From Perkinsus olseni (taxonomy: Eukaryota; Perkinsozoa; Perkinsida; Perkinsidae): a stretch of DNA of 19,972 nt. The translations under genes were made by a program, and so were the position numbers. The stretch spans positions 1-19,972 of the forward strand of contig JABANP010000739.1 of the NCBI GenBank assembly GCA_013115135.1. The letters run 5' to 3'. Below, in pieces: positions 1-10,500 of the stretch (its first letter is position 1; the number at the start of each line of letters is the position of its first letter). The notes beneath the pieces were generated by a model that saw nothing but the letters and a program-made list of their open reading frames with translations, was not told where the DNA came from and did no database searches.

Positions 1-898
1 GGGCACAGAAGCTGAAGGACAAGTCACACTGGTATGCTGCATACTCTAACCCGTTGGTAGAGTACATTACCTTATGTGAGAGGCAACGGCCCAACTCGCC
101 AAGGCCAGACCGTTGACACTGAACGTAAGTCCTCGGCGCCACTCCGGTCTGACCTGCACGGAGACGCTGAGCAAGGACAAGCCCTTGTCTCTGGTACCAA
201 GGAGTGGTCCTCCCGGTCGCGGGGGGATGCGTGGACGAGCATTGCCGCAGCGGTGGAGACTAGGCAGTATCCGACAAAACACGGGAAGCCAGCGTGCAGC
301 TCGGTCGTTATCAGGCCCTGAGAGCAGGCCCATGTTGCTAGAGCTAAGACGCTGTAGGCAGCTCACTTCAACCGCTACAGACAGGAAGGCCATGAGGAAG
401 GCAACGACGATAGCATCGGTCGTAGCCCACTTGGAGATGTACTGTACTATGTGTATCAATACTGGGCTCTCATAATAAACTGATAGTCGCCATAATAGCA
501 ACTTCACAGCGGGGACCTGAGGGCTTGGTCTCATGAGGTTGCGAGGGAGGTCAGCCTACCACTAGGGCAAAGAACGCTAGGAGAACTGCAGGCACCAGAT
601 AGCCATTATCCCAGAGCAAAGTGATGGTCGTGAGCGTTGACTTGGTGATCTCAGTGCCGAAGAAGCTATAGCTGTAGAGGTTTATAGTGAGGCCCGGCAA
701 GAGTATGGCATACGCTATGACCTGCACTCGACCAATGCGATGAGGGCGGCGGCGGCCAGGGCTCACAAACAGAACTATTCCGGTCCAGTATTTGAAGGAG
801 TGGGACGTCCCTACGGGCAACTGTGAGTCGCCGGGCTCCCATATCATCGGTATGATATCATCGTCGGGGGCCACGACAGGGATGGAGGCGGATGCCAT
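1..898 (-). CDS. PqiA-domain multi-pass membrane protein (5' part, runs off left edge)
   Basis: Start ATG is at 898-896. My exon model is 898-560, 516-367, 317-198, 153-71 and 11 to beyond base 1; all introns are GT-AG and phases agree. Hydrophobic segments include VIAYAILLPGLTINLYSYSF, then GYLVPAVLLAFFALVV joined by splicing to PAVKLLLW, then WATTDAIVVAFLMAFLS, then ELHAGFPCFVGYCLVS. The order (an LWDNGYL-type loop, a P-x-x-K-L-L-L turn, a K-W-x-x-x-D-A helix, an HAGF-x-x-F-x-x-YCL helix) is that of paraquat-inducible protein A family domains. In bacteria PqiA is an inner-membrane component linked to envelope lipid transport and stress; the role in eukaryotes is not established. The exon-2 donor could also be at TCT|GTAGCG near 378 rather than GAA|GTGAGC at 366. 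Exon 4 and later are the least certain and may begin a second PqiA repeat. Confidence 0.65.
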
Positions 899-987
899 GA
901 CCAGAAACTAATCCCTGGTCGAATGGCTGACAGAACGCAACAACAGACGAGAGAAGGAAAGAACTAGTACTGGTGAGGCATCAACGG

Positions 988-1355
988 CCGGTCTGCAGTG
1001 CTGCAGCCGGTAGTTGCAGAGGGAGTGGAGGTTGACCGCTGTCATCACCTTCTGGCGTGCCATCTTCGATAGCAGACTCGGCTGGGTCTGGATCGGCCTT
1101 GGGGCTGACAAGATACCCAAAAGCCTGACGGACCACTCCAGGACTTGTGAGACTCTTCGATCGGTGGGGGCGACGATTTTGGGAGGATTTCCGCAGCCTT
1201 TCACGTCGCCTTGCACGATCATGTTCGGCCACCACATACTTAGGGTACGTGTAGTGCGCCCAAATCTTCTTCAACTTATCAAAGTCGAGTGACTTGAGAT
1301 ACCGCACATGCTTGGCTGTGAAGGGGGCGTCTAGTAACAGCGGGTTCTCATGCCA
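988..1355 (-). pseudogene. Isolated 368-bp copy of kinase-gene exon segment (copy A)
   Basis: This stretch aligns without gaps to 7756-8123 (constant offset 6768) in the same orientation. I count 14 mismatches (about 96% identity); homology stops abruptly at both ends. Read on the minus strand it encodes the same peptide as residues ~867-989 of the sensor-kinase protein, from WHENPLLLDAPFT to LPAAALQTG. The frame is open but unattached to the rest of the kinase: a stop lies just upstream of 1382 and another follows one codon (Arg) after the copy ends, giving at most ~130 codons. Twelve of the 14 differences are synonymous and the other two fall in one codon (Ser to Gly). It lies between the CCT4 3' end and the PqiA-like start. 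It is most likely a gene fragment, though the synonymous bias leaves open a coding role. Confidence 0.8.
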
Positions 1356-1756
1356 CAGAGCTCGAGATGACTGGCCCGCCAAACTCGCTCAGGGTTTCTC
1401 TAATACGAGAGAATGCAACACCGGTTCCTGACGGACGCAGCCTCACGCTTTTCGTGCACCCTATATCTGGTTCGACCACTACCAAGTTGCTACTTGTGTT
1501 AGAGATGGTACTGACCACACTCACCACCACCCAGCTACACTGCCCACCCATAGTGAATGAAACACAACCCTTCATGGTCGGTCACAAGTGTCTTTTATCC
1601 GCAATCGGTGGAAACAGATGCCTTCCAGGTGAGGGGAGCGGGAATAACGTTCATTGGCTTTCTGTTCTCGGACCTAGCGTCCGATGGAATACTCAAGGGC
1701 ATCTGAGGTGGGGGCTGGTAAAACGAAGTGGATTGAGGTCCACCGGCAGCACTACC
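1356..1756. other. Intergenic stretch downstream of CCT4, no recognised gene
   Basis: This lies between the CCT4 stop and duplicate A and should contain the CCT4 3' UTR. A minus-strand open frame (1348-1575, ~75 codons) overlaps the edge of the duplicate but matches no family I recognise. Nothing else stands out. Confidence 0.4.
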
Positions 1757-4411
1757 CTATCGGGTGTAGACAAGATCGTCAATCTTCATGATCATCCTAA
1801 CAGTCTCGGAGGCACCACGGATGGCACTCAAGGACACCAACAGAGGCTGCAAAACCTGCAAAGATTATCATGCGAACGACCCTGGTTCGATCCCAACACC
1901 CTGCACATACCTTCAAATTCTTAGCCATATCCTTCTCGACCTTACCCTTCCTCACGTCAATACCAGCAAACCTCGCGCCGTCCGCATGAGCAGCACCTAG
2001 CATCATCCCATGGTCGCCCGAAAAACCGCCCTCCCAAGAAATTACGAAGTTGCGTGACAATCTCAACCGGTGCCAGACCAGCATTCTCGGCGAGCGTGTA
2101 GGGGATGATCTCCAAGGCCTCGGCGAAGGCCCGGACGCAGTAGGCCTCAACCCCCTTGAGCTCTCGCCTGGTCCACTGGCTGAGGCGGACCTAAGCAGGT
2201 AACAACATCCGGTAAACGCGGCAGTGGCGATGGTAGTACGCTGAGTTCCATCTCGACACTGCCGCCACCCGGGAGGACGGCAGGCTTCTTCACAAGGGAA
2301 CGTACGACACACAAGGCGTCGTGGAGGGACCTCTCGGCTTCGTCAAGGGTCTGATGGAGGGGATTAATGACAGAAGAAAAAAAGGATAACCATCCGAGTT
2401 ACCAAGGAGTTGGTGCCTCTTAACAAAATCGATACACACTTAGACGTGTTGAGCTTGGGCAGACCAGTGAAGCGGATGACAGTGCCAAGGCCGGACCCCA
2501 AGGGCTCCTCACGGCTGAAAGAATTGACCCGGTGGAATAGAAGTGGAACCAGCAGGGGAGGCGTACACTAGCTTAGCATCACCAAGCTTGTCCTTAGTGA
2601 ACTCCTTGAGGCTGGCGACGGGCTCACATCCCAAAATACGAGACAAGAAGTCGACATCGTCACGTTCAACATCACGCACCTACGAAAGACCGCAAGGAAT
2701 GGTACGAAGCATCATCAGCTAGCATCATACACTACCACTAGAATCTTGGCCTTAGCACAGAAGTCCAGACTAAGGTTCGTCACGGCATCACGGAGGATGG
2801 ACTTTTGGACCAACAAGACCTGAATCGAGGCCGCCCATGAGACGAACAGCGAATCGGCAAAGGAATCTTACGTTGCAGCCGGTCTTAGCGATGTGCTTGA
2901 CCATCTTAGCGAGCTGGACACGTTCTTCTCTAAGAATACCTGCGGACCATACTTCAGGGTGTTCGCGTAAAGGAGTTCGCCTACGGTCCATCTGGGCGTA
3001 GTCATTGACAGTTACGTTGTTCTCCATGTCTGTCTTAGGAGGAGACAGGCAGAATTGAATTAGGCCAATCTTGGCATTCTCAATCTTAGTAGGGCCTGGC
3101 AAGAACGAGGCAGCGGCGGTGGCGTCTATCGAATAAGGCAGAAAGGCCGACTAACCTCCAGCAACCTTGGCAATCTTCTGGCTCATCACGAGTCCATCAA
3201 CCAACTCGGAATCATCAATTGTCCCACCGAGCTTACGGCAAATACGTACCTGTGCTCGATACACGTTCTCCACGGGAGTTCGTCTACCACAAACAACAAC
3301 CTACATCGTTGAGATCCACCGTGCCACCCTGCTGGTGATCCTCCGATAAATCAGCGACCTTCATAACCTACGGACGCGAAAGGGGGCAGTACTGTACTAA
3401 CAAGCGAATAGAGACTCCCTACTGCATCGACGGCCATGGGAGCAAGGAGGCTGGCAGATTGGGCCACGACCTTGGAGTTGAGGGAGGTGCCTGTATTATA
3501 CCGTAGCAAGCCCTATCGATGCCTCGGTAAGGATACTCACTGGCACTGGTGATGAGGCTCTCCCTATCATCAAGACTGATGGGAATACTCATATCGTCGA
3601 GGATGGCCTCAGCCTTCTGGGCAGCCAGAAGGAAGCCATCACTGATGGTGTTGGGGTGAATACCGCGGCTCAAGAGCTGAGATAAATCGCCTTCAAATCA
3701 TCACCAAATACTACTGTTATTACATTCTGGGCAGCGCCAAGGAGAGCACCAGCGATGACAACGACAGAAGTCGTACCTGATGATCATGATAAAACGTCCA
3801 CGCCTCTCGGCCAGTCCACCAACAACACTACCATCTCCCGCCTCAATGTCCTGACTTTTGGATAGCTCAACGAGCATCTTGGCGGTAGGATGCAGCACCG
3901 ACATCTGAACACTCGTCGTCCATGCACGCTACTCCTATTGATGCTACTGCTCACCTCCTTAAGGATGGTAGCGCCATCGTTGGTGATGACCACCTCCACT
4001 GGCCTCCTGGATCATCTTATCCATGCCTGAATCGGAAAGGCTCCAAACTGTTCGCCAAGCAGGCATCGGTAATGCTGTACGAAAGCATCTCCTTGCGTTC
4101 AGGTGATGAATCAGACGACAGACGTCGCCGTTAAGCTCAGTTGTGGCAACACGAGTTTAGGCAGTGCGACGAAATTCCACATGCGAGTATCTTAGGTTGG
4201 CGCTAGGCCTCTGACGTTTATCATCGATCATGTTCGTACCCCTAGGTCCAAGACTGGTCCTGACAGCGTCTGCCACTGCCTTAGCCGCAATAATGTTAGA
4301 GGCACGCACATCGCGGGTCTTGGAATTATCAAGTCGAATGTCTCCCTTGTTAGAAGCGGTCTGCTGAGTGGGGGCAGCAGCAGCAGCTCCGTTAGTAGAA
4401 GAAGAAGACAT
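1757..4411 (-). CDS. CCT4: CCT delta subunit (TCP-1/CCT4) of the cytosolic chaperonin
   Basis: Delta subunit of the eight-subunit TRiC/CCT ring that folds actin, tubulin and other cytosolic proteins using ATP. Seventeen exons by eye: 4411-4240, 4026-3955, 3904-3832, 3776-3724, 3676-3541, 3490-3423, 3367-3305, 3249-3156, 3095-2985, 2939-2872, 2819-2736, 2679-2567, 2514-2403, 2350-2240, 2190-2046, 1996-1911, 1855-1757 (TAG). All 16 introns are GT-AG. Family motifs in order: [37 protein letters not shown] (across intron 3), [85 protein letters not shown], and C-terminal [12 protein letters not shown]. Length ~553 aa against ~530-540 in the family; the extra is mainly an Ala/Ser/Thr-rich N-terminus. 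One break: in exon 2, near 3993-3999, the frame loses two bases (a GA unit in GGAGAGG would restore SGEVVITND). Otherwise every junction is in phase. Confidence 0.93.
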
Positions 4412-4788
4412 ATTAAATTAGTTGTTATCCTAAGTACAGTCTGCAGAATGTTCCAGGCGCGAAGGCAAAGAAGCAGGCGTGGAGGAATTGCAAGATTTTG
4501 CGATAGATGCCAAGTGTAGCGTTAAGCTGCAGCCTAAGACAACGCAGCCTGGCTTGACATGCGCACTGCAGCGGTTCACCATCGATGTCTTGTTCTCATT
4601 CTCAATTCAATCATCTCTTAGCTCGTGTCTCATCATGGGCCCTCTATGTACCCTAGCCTTAGTCATCTGACCGTTGTTTTCCTTTTCTGTTATCTTGCTG
4701 CCATTTATAGCCCGTGTTAGCTCCGGTAAGACTTCGAACTTTAGTTCATCTTGTTTTTTTACGAACATCAACCTTCTACTCAATCATC
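4412..4788. promoter_or_regulatory. 377-bp divergent intergenic region (CCT4 / V-ATPase G)
   Basis: The two start codons point away from each other, so this spacer must hold both 5' UTRs and both promoters and could act bidirectionally. The V-ATPase side is pyrimidine-rich, with a T-run at 4754-4760. A short plus-strand open frame (4479-4670) has no recognisable protein character. I see no TATA-type element I would defend. Confidence 0.4.
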
Positions 4789-5265
4789 ATGGCCAGTCAG
4801 CAGTCCCAGCAACTCATTCAGCAGCTCTTGAAGGCTGAGCAAGAGGCCGACACCTACGTTAGCCGCGCCAGAGAGAACAGGTGAGTAGCATATCCTTTCA
4901 TACCAACCATTTCGTGATGTTCTCAACTTCAGGACCAAGAAGCTGCGTGAGGCCAAGACCGCTGCTCAGGAGGAAGTCGCCTCTTTCCGTCAGAAGGAGG
5001 AGGAGAAGTTCAACCGTGACTACGCCGTAAGCCTTCGTGTGATCTCATCTGGCTTCGAGTTTTATTTCTCCTTGTTGTTCAGGCTCTTCAGAGCACTTCC
5101 GGTGGTGAGGACAAGGAGCTCGCTAAGCAGACTCAAGATGATATCGATGCCATCCATACCGCTTACACTAAGAACTCCAAGGCCACTGTTAAGTACATGG
5201 TCGACCGTGTCTTGGATGTAACGCCCGAGCTCAGCAGAATCCAGGTCGATGTCCTTTCCATGTAA
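4789..5265 (+). CDS. V-type proton ATPase subunit G
   Basis: Peripheral-stalk subunit of the vacuolar H+-ATPase, pairing with subunit E to hold the V1 head on the membrane sector that acidifies endomembrane compartments. Three exons: 4789-4880, 4933-5026, 5083-5265, with GT-AG introns of 52 and 56 nt (GTGAGT and GTAAGC donors). The translated protein is 122 aa, against ~110-120 in the family. It begins MASQQSQQLIQQLLKAEQEA and continues with a charged helix (A..YVSRARENRTKKLREAK, then QEEVASFRQKEEEKFN); this Q-x-LL-x-AE-x-EA start and long coiled coil is the family signature. The C-terminal half ends TVKYMVDRVLDVTPEL. Start choice is clear because the family motif begins right after the ATG. 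The gene is divergent from CCT4. No defects seen. Confidence 0.95.
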
Positions 5266-6676
5266 ACTTCGGCGACGGACTTTCAGCAACCTCATTCTTG
5301 GCAAGAGGGTGCTATGATCAGTGGAATAGTTAAACTAGTTTTTTCCCTGTAACAGCACCATCGTTGGTGAAGAGTGATTCGGTTTCAAGGAGTATTTATA
5401 GCTCGGCACTATGTGCAGTTGCTGTATTATTAATCAATGCTGTTGTGTTGTTAGTCTCTCTACTCCGTCGAGATATTTACAGTGGGGTACGGTTAGCTAC
5501 ATTCCCAGCAGCTCAGTACATGCCAGATTCTTCAGTGGGACGTCAAGGCCATCGAAGCTAGTTCCCGACACCGGTCAAGTGTCTATTAGATTTCTAAGGT
5601 GTCGTGTTGTGAATATCTTCGAGTGATGGGTGGAGTCACTTAGCCTTAGCTCAGGACAACATAAAACGGGAGTATTGCTGCCTGTCGATCTTCCCTATGT
5701 TCAAACTTTTCACATTTCTACCCCACGAGGGTCTTGTGATACCTAAGGGATCCCTCAGTACGGGGATATATTGGGGATTATGATATGCAGAGGCAGTGGA
5801 GCGGAGATCTAGTTCAGCGCGGGGTTCCGGAAGCCGGCAACACACGATGATGAGTCTGCAAATCTGATAGTGACTAGACGGCCAGGGGTCGAGCAAAGAC
5901 CTGATAGCCTCTTGAGTCAAAATCGTCTTTAATCATGAAAGGTTGAAGCAACGGTGGCAGGTAGACTAGTTGCCTTCGATGTTTCAGGGAAAGATACAAC
6001 TCCAACGATTTGCAAGAGTTTCCCCGGACAAGAGATGGGTCGTGAGACCGTGGCGACTCGACCGCGGACTCTGTACCTATGTGCAATGGGCATGGCTAAG
6101 CAAGGGCCTCAGTTTGGAGTGGGGGATTCGGGTCCTACCCGGAATGTTGCCAGCTAAACTTGCACTGCTGTCCACAAGGCAATTCTGGGGTCGTTCGACA
6201 ATGGTAGCCGAGTACTTAACCGGTAGTCTGGATAGATATGCCTAAGCGTTGCAGCCCGAGGACAACAAAACCACCCAAATAGAATGTGTTTCCATGAGAG
6301 CCACTGGCCTACGTCGTCGTCGCCGCCGCCGCTGTCTGTCTGCTTCGTCAAATGGCCCACTCAACCCTCTGTGAGTCCGTCTCCGGGCTCTCGCATGGGC
6401 CATGACAGTCCCGTAGGCGGACGCCACGACCGGAAGCTCAGCCCTGCACAGGCCGATGACATAACGCAACAACGTAGAAGAAAAAAGGAAAAATTTGGCA
6501 ATATTGTTGTTCCAATGCTACTGATAATGAAAGTAGTCCAGAATCCACACCCAGCGGTGTCGAGATATAATGGTGTTTATGGTAATGGTATAAATGGTTA
6601 CACCAATATCATCATCATCATGATGATGGTAACAGGATGGCGGCGACATCACCATCACTCTGCCGGGGGAACGCCT
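5266..6676. other. 1.4-kb stretch without a recognisable gene
   Basis: It should hold the V-ATPase G 3' UTR at the left and the end of the minus-strand unit at the right. Several open frames of 65-158 codons exist on both strands, none with a motif I know. The most protein-like is plus 5970-6245, Trp-rich with segments such as KRWVVRPWRL and YVQWAWLSKGLSLEW. Low-complexity patches include a GTCGTCGTCGCCGCCGCCG run near 6314-6332 and a self-complementary ATC/GAT repeat at 6610-6628. Confidence 0.4.
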
Positions 6677-7534
6677 TCAGGCTCTGAGATGGACTGGTGT
6701 CTGAAAAAAGCGTCGATTCGAGAACAGGCGAGACAGTATGTTCAGAACTACCAATGGTAAGATTGGTCCTTTTGTCTTCTTCATCTTCACGTTGCTGGTC
6801 CCTTTTTGGCTGTCGTTATCCTCTTCGCTGCTGGTGACCGGCTCGAGACTTCTTCTCCTCGCCACTGGTGCTAGCGCCCCCACCACCATTTTCCATACTG
6901 GTAGTGTCATCATCGAAGCCCACCATTTCGATCTCACCGTCGAACTGGGAGGTGACGGAACCGCTGTGGCAGGACATGGAACCATTGCCAGGGTGAGGTA
7001 GCGTGTTGGTGTCCGGGCCATTTGAAGCGTTGCAAAGAGGCAAGGCTCTTGGGGGACCGGCCCACAGCATGTCGACATGACGATGACCAGTGCGCCTATC
7101 GTCCCAATCGGTAAAGATGTCGTAGACAGACTCGACGCTGGCGATGTCGACTAGAATGTATCACCAAGGCCTTCAAAGTCCTGTACTCCGCCAGGCAGTT
7201 CATGCCACACTCTCTCGTAAAGACCGCTATACAGCACCTAACAACAGACATCGATAGTCGACAGTAGGAGTGGGACTTCTGCCTACACTACCTCACAACT
7301 ACTACTATAGCCACTGATAGAGCTACCCCCCCCCACCACTGCTACTATCCCATACTACCTCGGCAGCGAAACAGCATGGGCTTGTCGGTCTCAGCACATC
7401 TCAGAAGGAATCGTACATTGGCCTCCATAACGTTGACCATATCTACTGCCGGTACAAGTCTTAGCTCATCATAGTCCCCAACTTCATCATTCTCCACAGC
7501 CTCGTTGTTGCTTTTTCTCTTTATCATCTCCCTT
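6677..7534 (-). CDS. Coding-like exons, product not recognised, gene model unresolved
   Basis: Three minus-strand stretches read like real protein. About 7514-7345: acidic, with VDMVNVMEANVRFLLR and DKPMLFRCR, ending at a GTAGTA donor. From 7232 down: after an AG acceptor, VLYSGLYERVWHELPGG then VQDFEGLGDTF; a one-base shift at ~7154 leads to VDIASVESVYDIFTDWDDRR and a Gly/Ser/Asp-rich tail. About 6870-6720: SSEEDNDSQKG and KMKKTKGPILPL, then an intron-like GTAGTT...TTTTTTCAG and a final TPVHLRA stop at 6677. Frames do not join cleanly: the first donor and second acceptor disagree in phase, and ~7154 needs either a lost base or an intron starting GTGATA that skips the VESVYD segment. A GTGAGG donor overlaps the stop of the upstream sensor-kinase gene (7551), so these may be its 3' exons, or a separate gene starting near 7530. 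I do not recognise a family. Confidence 0.4.
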
Positions 7535-7547
7535 ATCATCAGCAGCC

Positions 7548-10500
7548 TCACCTGGTCGCAGCTCTGCCAACTGCAATGGTCTCAGCGCGGACCCTCCTAC
7601 CCGTCATCCCCTTCTTCGGCCTAGTGGAACCCGAGTCCTCATTAGAGCCCGCGTCCTCGCCGCTAGAAGTGGCATTATCACTCCCTAAGTCAGAGCTGTC
7701 CCGTCGGTGATAAGCGGAGGGCGATGAGCAGGCACCATCATGATCAGCAGACCAACCGGTCTGCAGTGCTGCAGCCGGTAGTTGCAGAGGGAGTGGAGGT
7801 TGGCCGCTGTCATCACCTTCTGGCGTGGAATCTTCGATAGCAGACTCGGCTGGGTCTGGATCGGCCTTGGGGCTGACAAGATACCCAAAAGCCTGACGGA
7901 CCACTCCAGGACTTGTGAGACTCTTCGAACGGTGAGGGCGACGATTCTGGGAGGATTTCCGCAGCCTTTCACGTCGCCGGGCACGATCATGTTCGGCCAC
8001 CACATATTTAGGGTACGTGTAATGCGCCCAAATCTTCTTCAGCTTATCAAAGTCGAGTGACTTGAGATACCGTACATGCTTCGCTGTGAAGGGGGCGTCC
8101 AGTAACAGCGGGTTCTCATGCCAAATGGCAAAGTTGTCCAAGTACTCCTGAGTCATGTCATCCCTAGGCAGCGGCCGATCACCCAAAGCGCATCCAAGGT
8201 CGAATAGCGCTATCCTACCCAATTTGTCCCGCATCATGTTATCCTCATGGGCATCAGTATCCCTCAAAGCCATAATGATGAGAGAGGCATCTCGGGCCAC
8301 CTCAGGATCGACATCCCGACAATTGACGTGAGAATCAGTGGGATGCTTGGCTACAAAATCCTGTATGACGCCCTCGAAAGTGTTCCAGCTGGCCACGCAC
8401 GCCTTCGGACAGTAGGCCTTCAGGTACCGCACTTCCTTCATAGCATTACCAGCGACAGCATTGCGCACAGCCTGAGTGTACTTCGGGACGTTAGGCCTCT
8501 GACTCAGCTCTTGCTTTGGGTTCCGGAAGATGAACTGTGGGTCATCCACATTTCGTCCGAGGAACAAGACACCGCCATGCAACGTCCGCACATCGCTCTC
8601 ACCGTGCTTGAATGCTATCCTAGTGAGGTCGTTGAACTGTTGCAGTCTTTTGTTCATACTGGCCTGTAGCAAGACATCCTGCCAGTCGGGCAAGTACATA
8701 ACGTCCTGTCTGATGTCAAGGAATCTTCCCATCTCGTAAGGTTGCTCCACCAAGTCCATCGATAGTACATCAGTATCTTCCATATCGTCTCCATCCTCCC
8801 GCATCTCATCGTCCTCGCTCATTTCGTCATCATCCAGCCCGGACCCCGGAGACATATTCTCCCCGTCCGGCGCCACCACCTTGAAGACCTGCACCCAGCC
8901 GGCGATAAACCGATAGACGACTGCACCCAGACCCATGAGGCCCAGTAGGAACACCAATACTATGTAATTGTGCTGGTACTTCACAGCCAGGAACTCCCTC
9001 AGCGAAGTATTGCGAGCCACGTCATTGAGGTAATGCACCTTCTCGGGGTCCACAGTGGTCGAGCTGCCATCCGGTCCAGGCAAACTAAGTGGTCGAATCT
9101 TGCCAGCATCGTTATAACCTCCTCCTTCCGGTAACCGTCCGAACCCACCGGGACGAGGCGGTCCTCGAGCCCCTCGTCCACCACCTCTAGCTGCACCATC
9201 ATCATCTCCACCAAGACCACCAAAGAACAGCTTGTTCGGACCATTAAGTTTGATGAAAATGGATGCCATTTCGTCCAGTGTAACGCTCCCTTCCAATGCT
9301 AGCTGCAGCGGCTCTGGGCTCCTCCGTCTGTCCCTATACATCTGATAAGGTTCCTCGTCCATGCTAGTAGCCCTCACATGCCTATCACCATACGTAAAGG
9401 GTGGATACAGCTGGGGACGGCCATCATAGGCATGAGGCATGTTAACATAGGATGGTACAGGTAACTTGTCATAGCCCGGGAACTGACAACAACAACGAAG
9501 CACAGCACTCCTACTACCAACAGACGGCCCCTGCCCTTGCTACTACTACCTCATGACACCATGGTCCAGCATGGGCCACCGGTACCATAGCCAACTTAGC
9601 AGGAGTATCCTGAGGGCTTACTACAGCGAATACAGCAACCACTGGAGAGTCAAAGACCAAACTTATTGGCTCATCATTGTCATCTCCTCCGCCATCAGAC
9701 CGACCATGACGGTTGAGAGCTGGGCAACGGTTACTGTCGAATATCTTCTTATACACGCTGGTCTGGTTGTCCAGTATGCCAATGACGCTAGTCAAAGCTC
9801 GGGCCCGAGCGTTGACCTCCGTACCAGGGAACAGATGCTCGTGAGTAACGGGTGGGAATTCCACATAGCTGGCCCGCCATACTTCCTCCGAGTCCTCGGC
9901 AGCGAGAGAATGCAAAGCCCATTCTTGTCGGGCGAACACAAGCTTATGCTCCTTCGTGTAACGCGCGATCGGCCCAGTAGGGAGGTGCCACTGGACTCTT
10001 GATGATGAGAAATCCACAGTGATGCCCCCTTGCAGTTTACTACCAGTTACATACATACCAGGGAAGGCTGGACTGTAGAATGGCGCCACGCTGACCATAT
10101 CCTCCAATAGTGTTGGGAGATGAGTAAAGATCCTCTGCGATGGCGACTGTGGGTTTGGAGTCACTATATACACAGTGCCGTCCAAAGCAGGGACGATCCT
10201 CGGCGTTTGAGTAGGGTCCTCCCCCGCAAAGTGAGAGGCTAGGTCCCCACTACCCAACCCCTTAGCAACTGTCTCGTTGAATCGAGCATCGACGGTAGGG
10301 GAGTTGGCCTGATAGGTCCACAGCTTAGTCCCGCACCCATCAAAGGCGATGAGACGACCGTCCACCAAGGACACTACGAAGTCCGTGGTGTCTTTGAACA
10401 GGTCCATCATCTCCTGAGATTCTATAGGGTTAGGCAACGATGACGATCCAGACTGGGAGGATGACGATGATGATGATGAGGATGATGATGCCGACGAGGA

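Noticed and set aside
1884..1894. tRNA-like B box (GGTTCGATCCC) on the plus strand
   Set aside because: It lies in the last CCT4 intron; the T-stem pairs poorly and I find no A box, anticodon arm or acceptor stem.
6314..6628. Triplet and ATC/GAT runs as a CRISPR-like or functional array
   Set aside because: They are short simple-sequence repeats without spacers.
9483..9549. A break making the luminal half and kinase half two separate genes
   Set aside because: The gap is a 67-nt GT-AG phase-0 intron; the downstream frame has only a GTG start, and luminal-domain homology (YDKLP..., LYPPFTYGD) continues across it.
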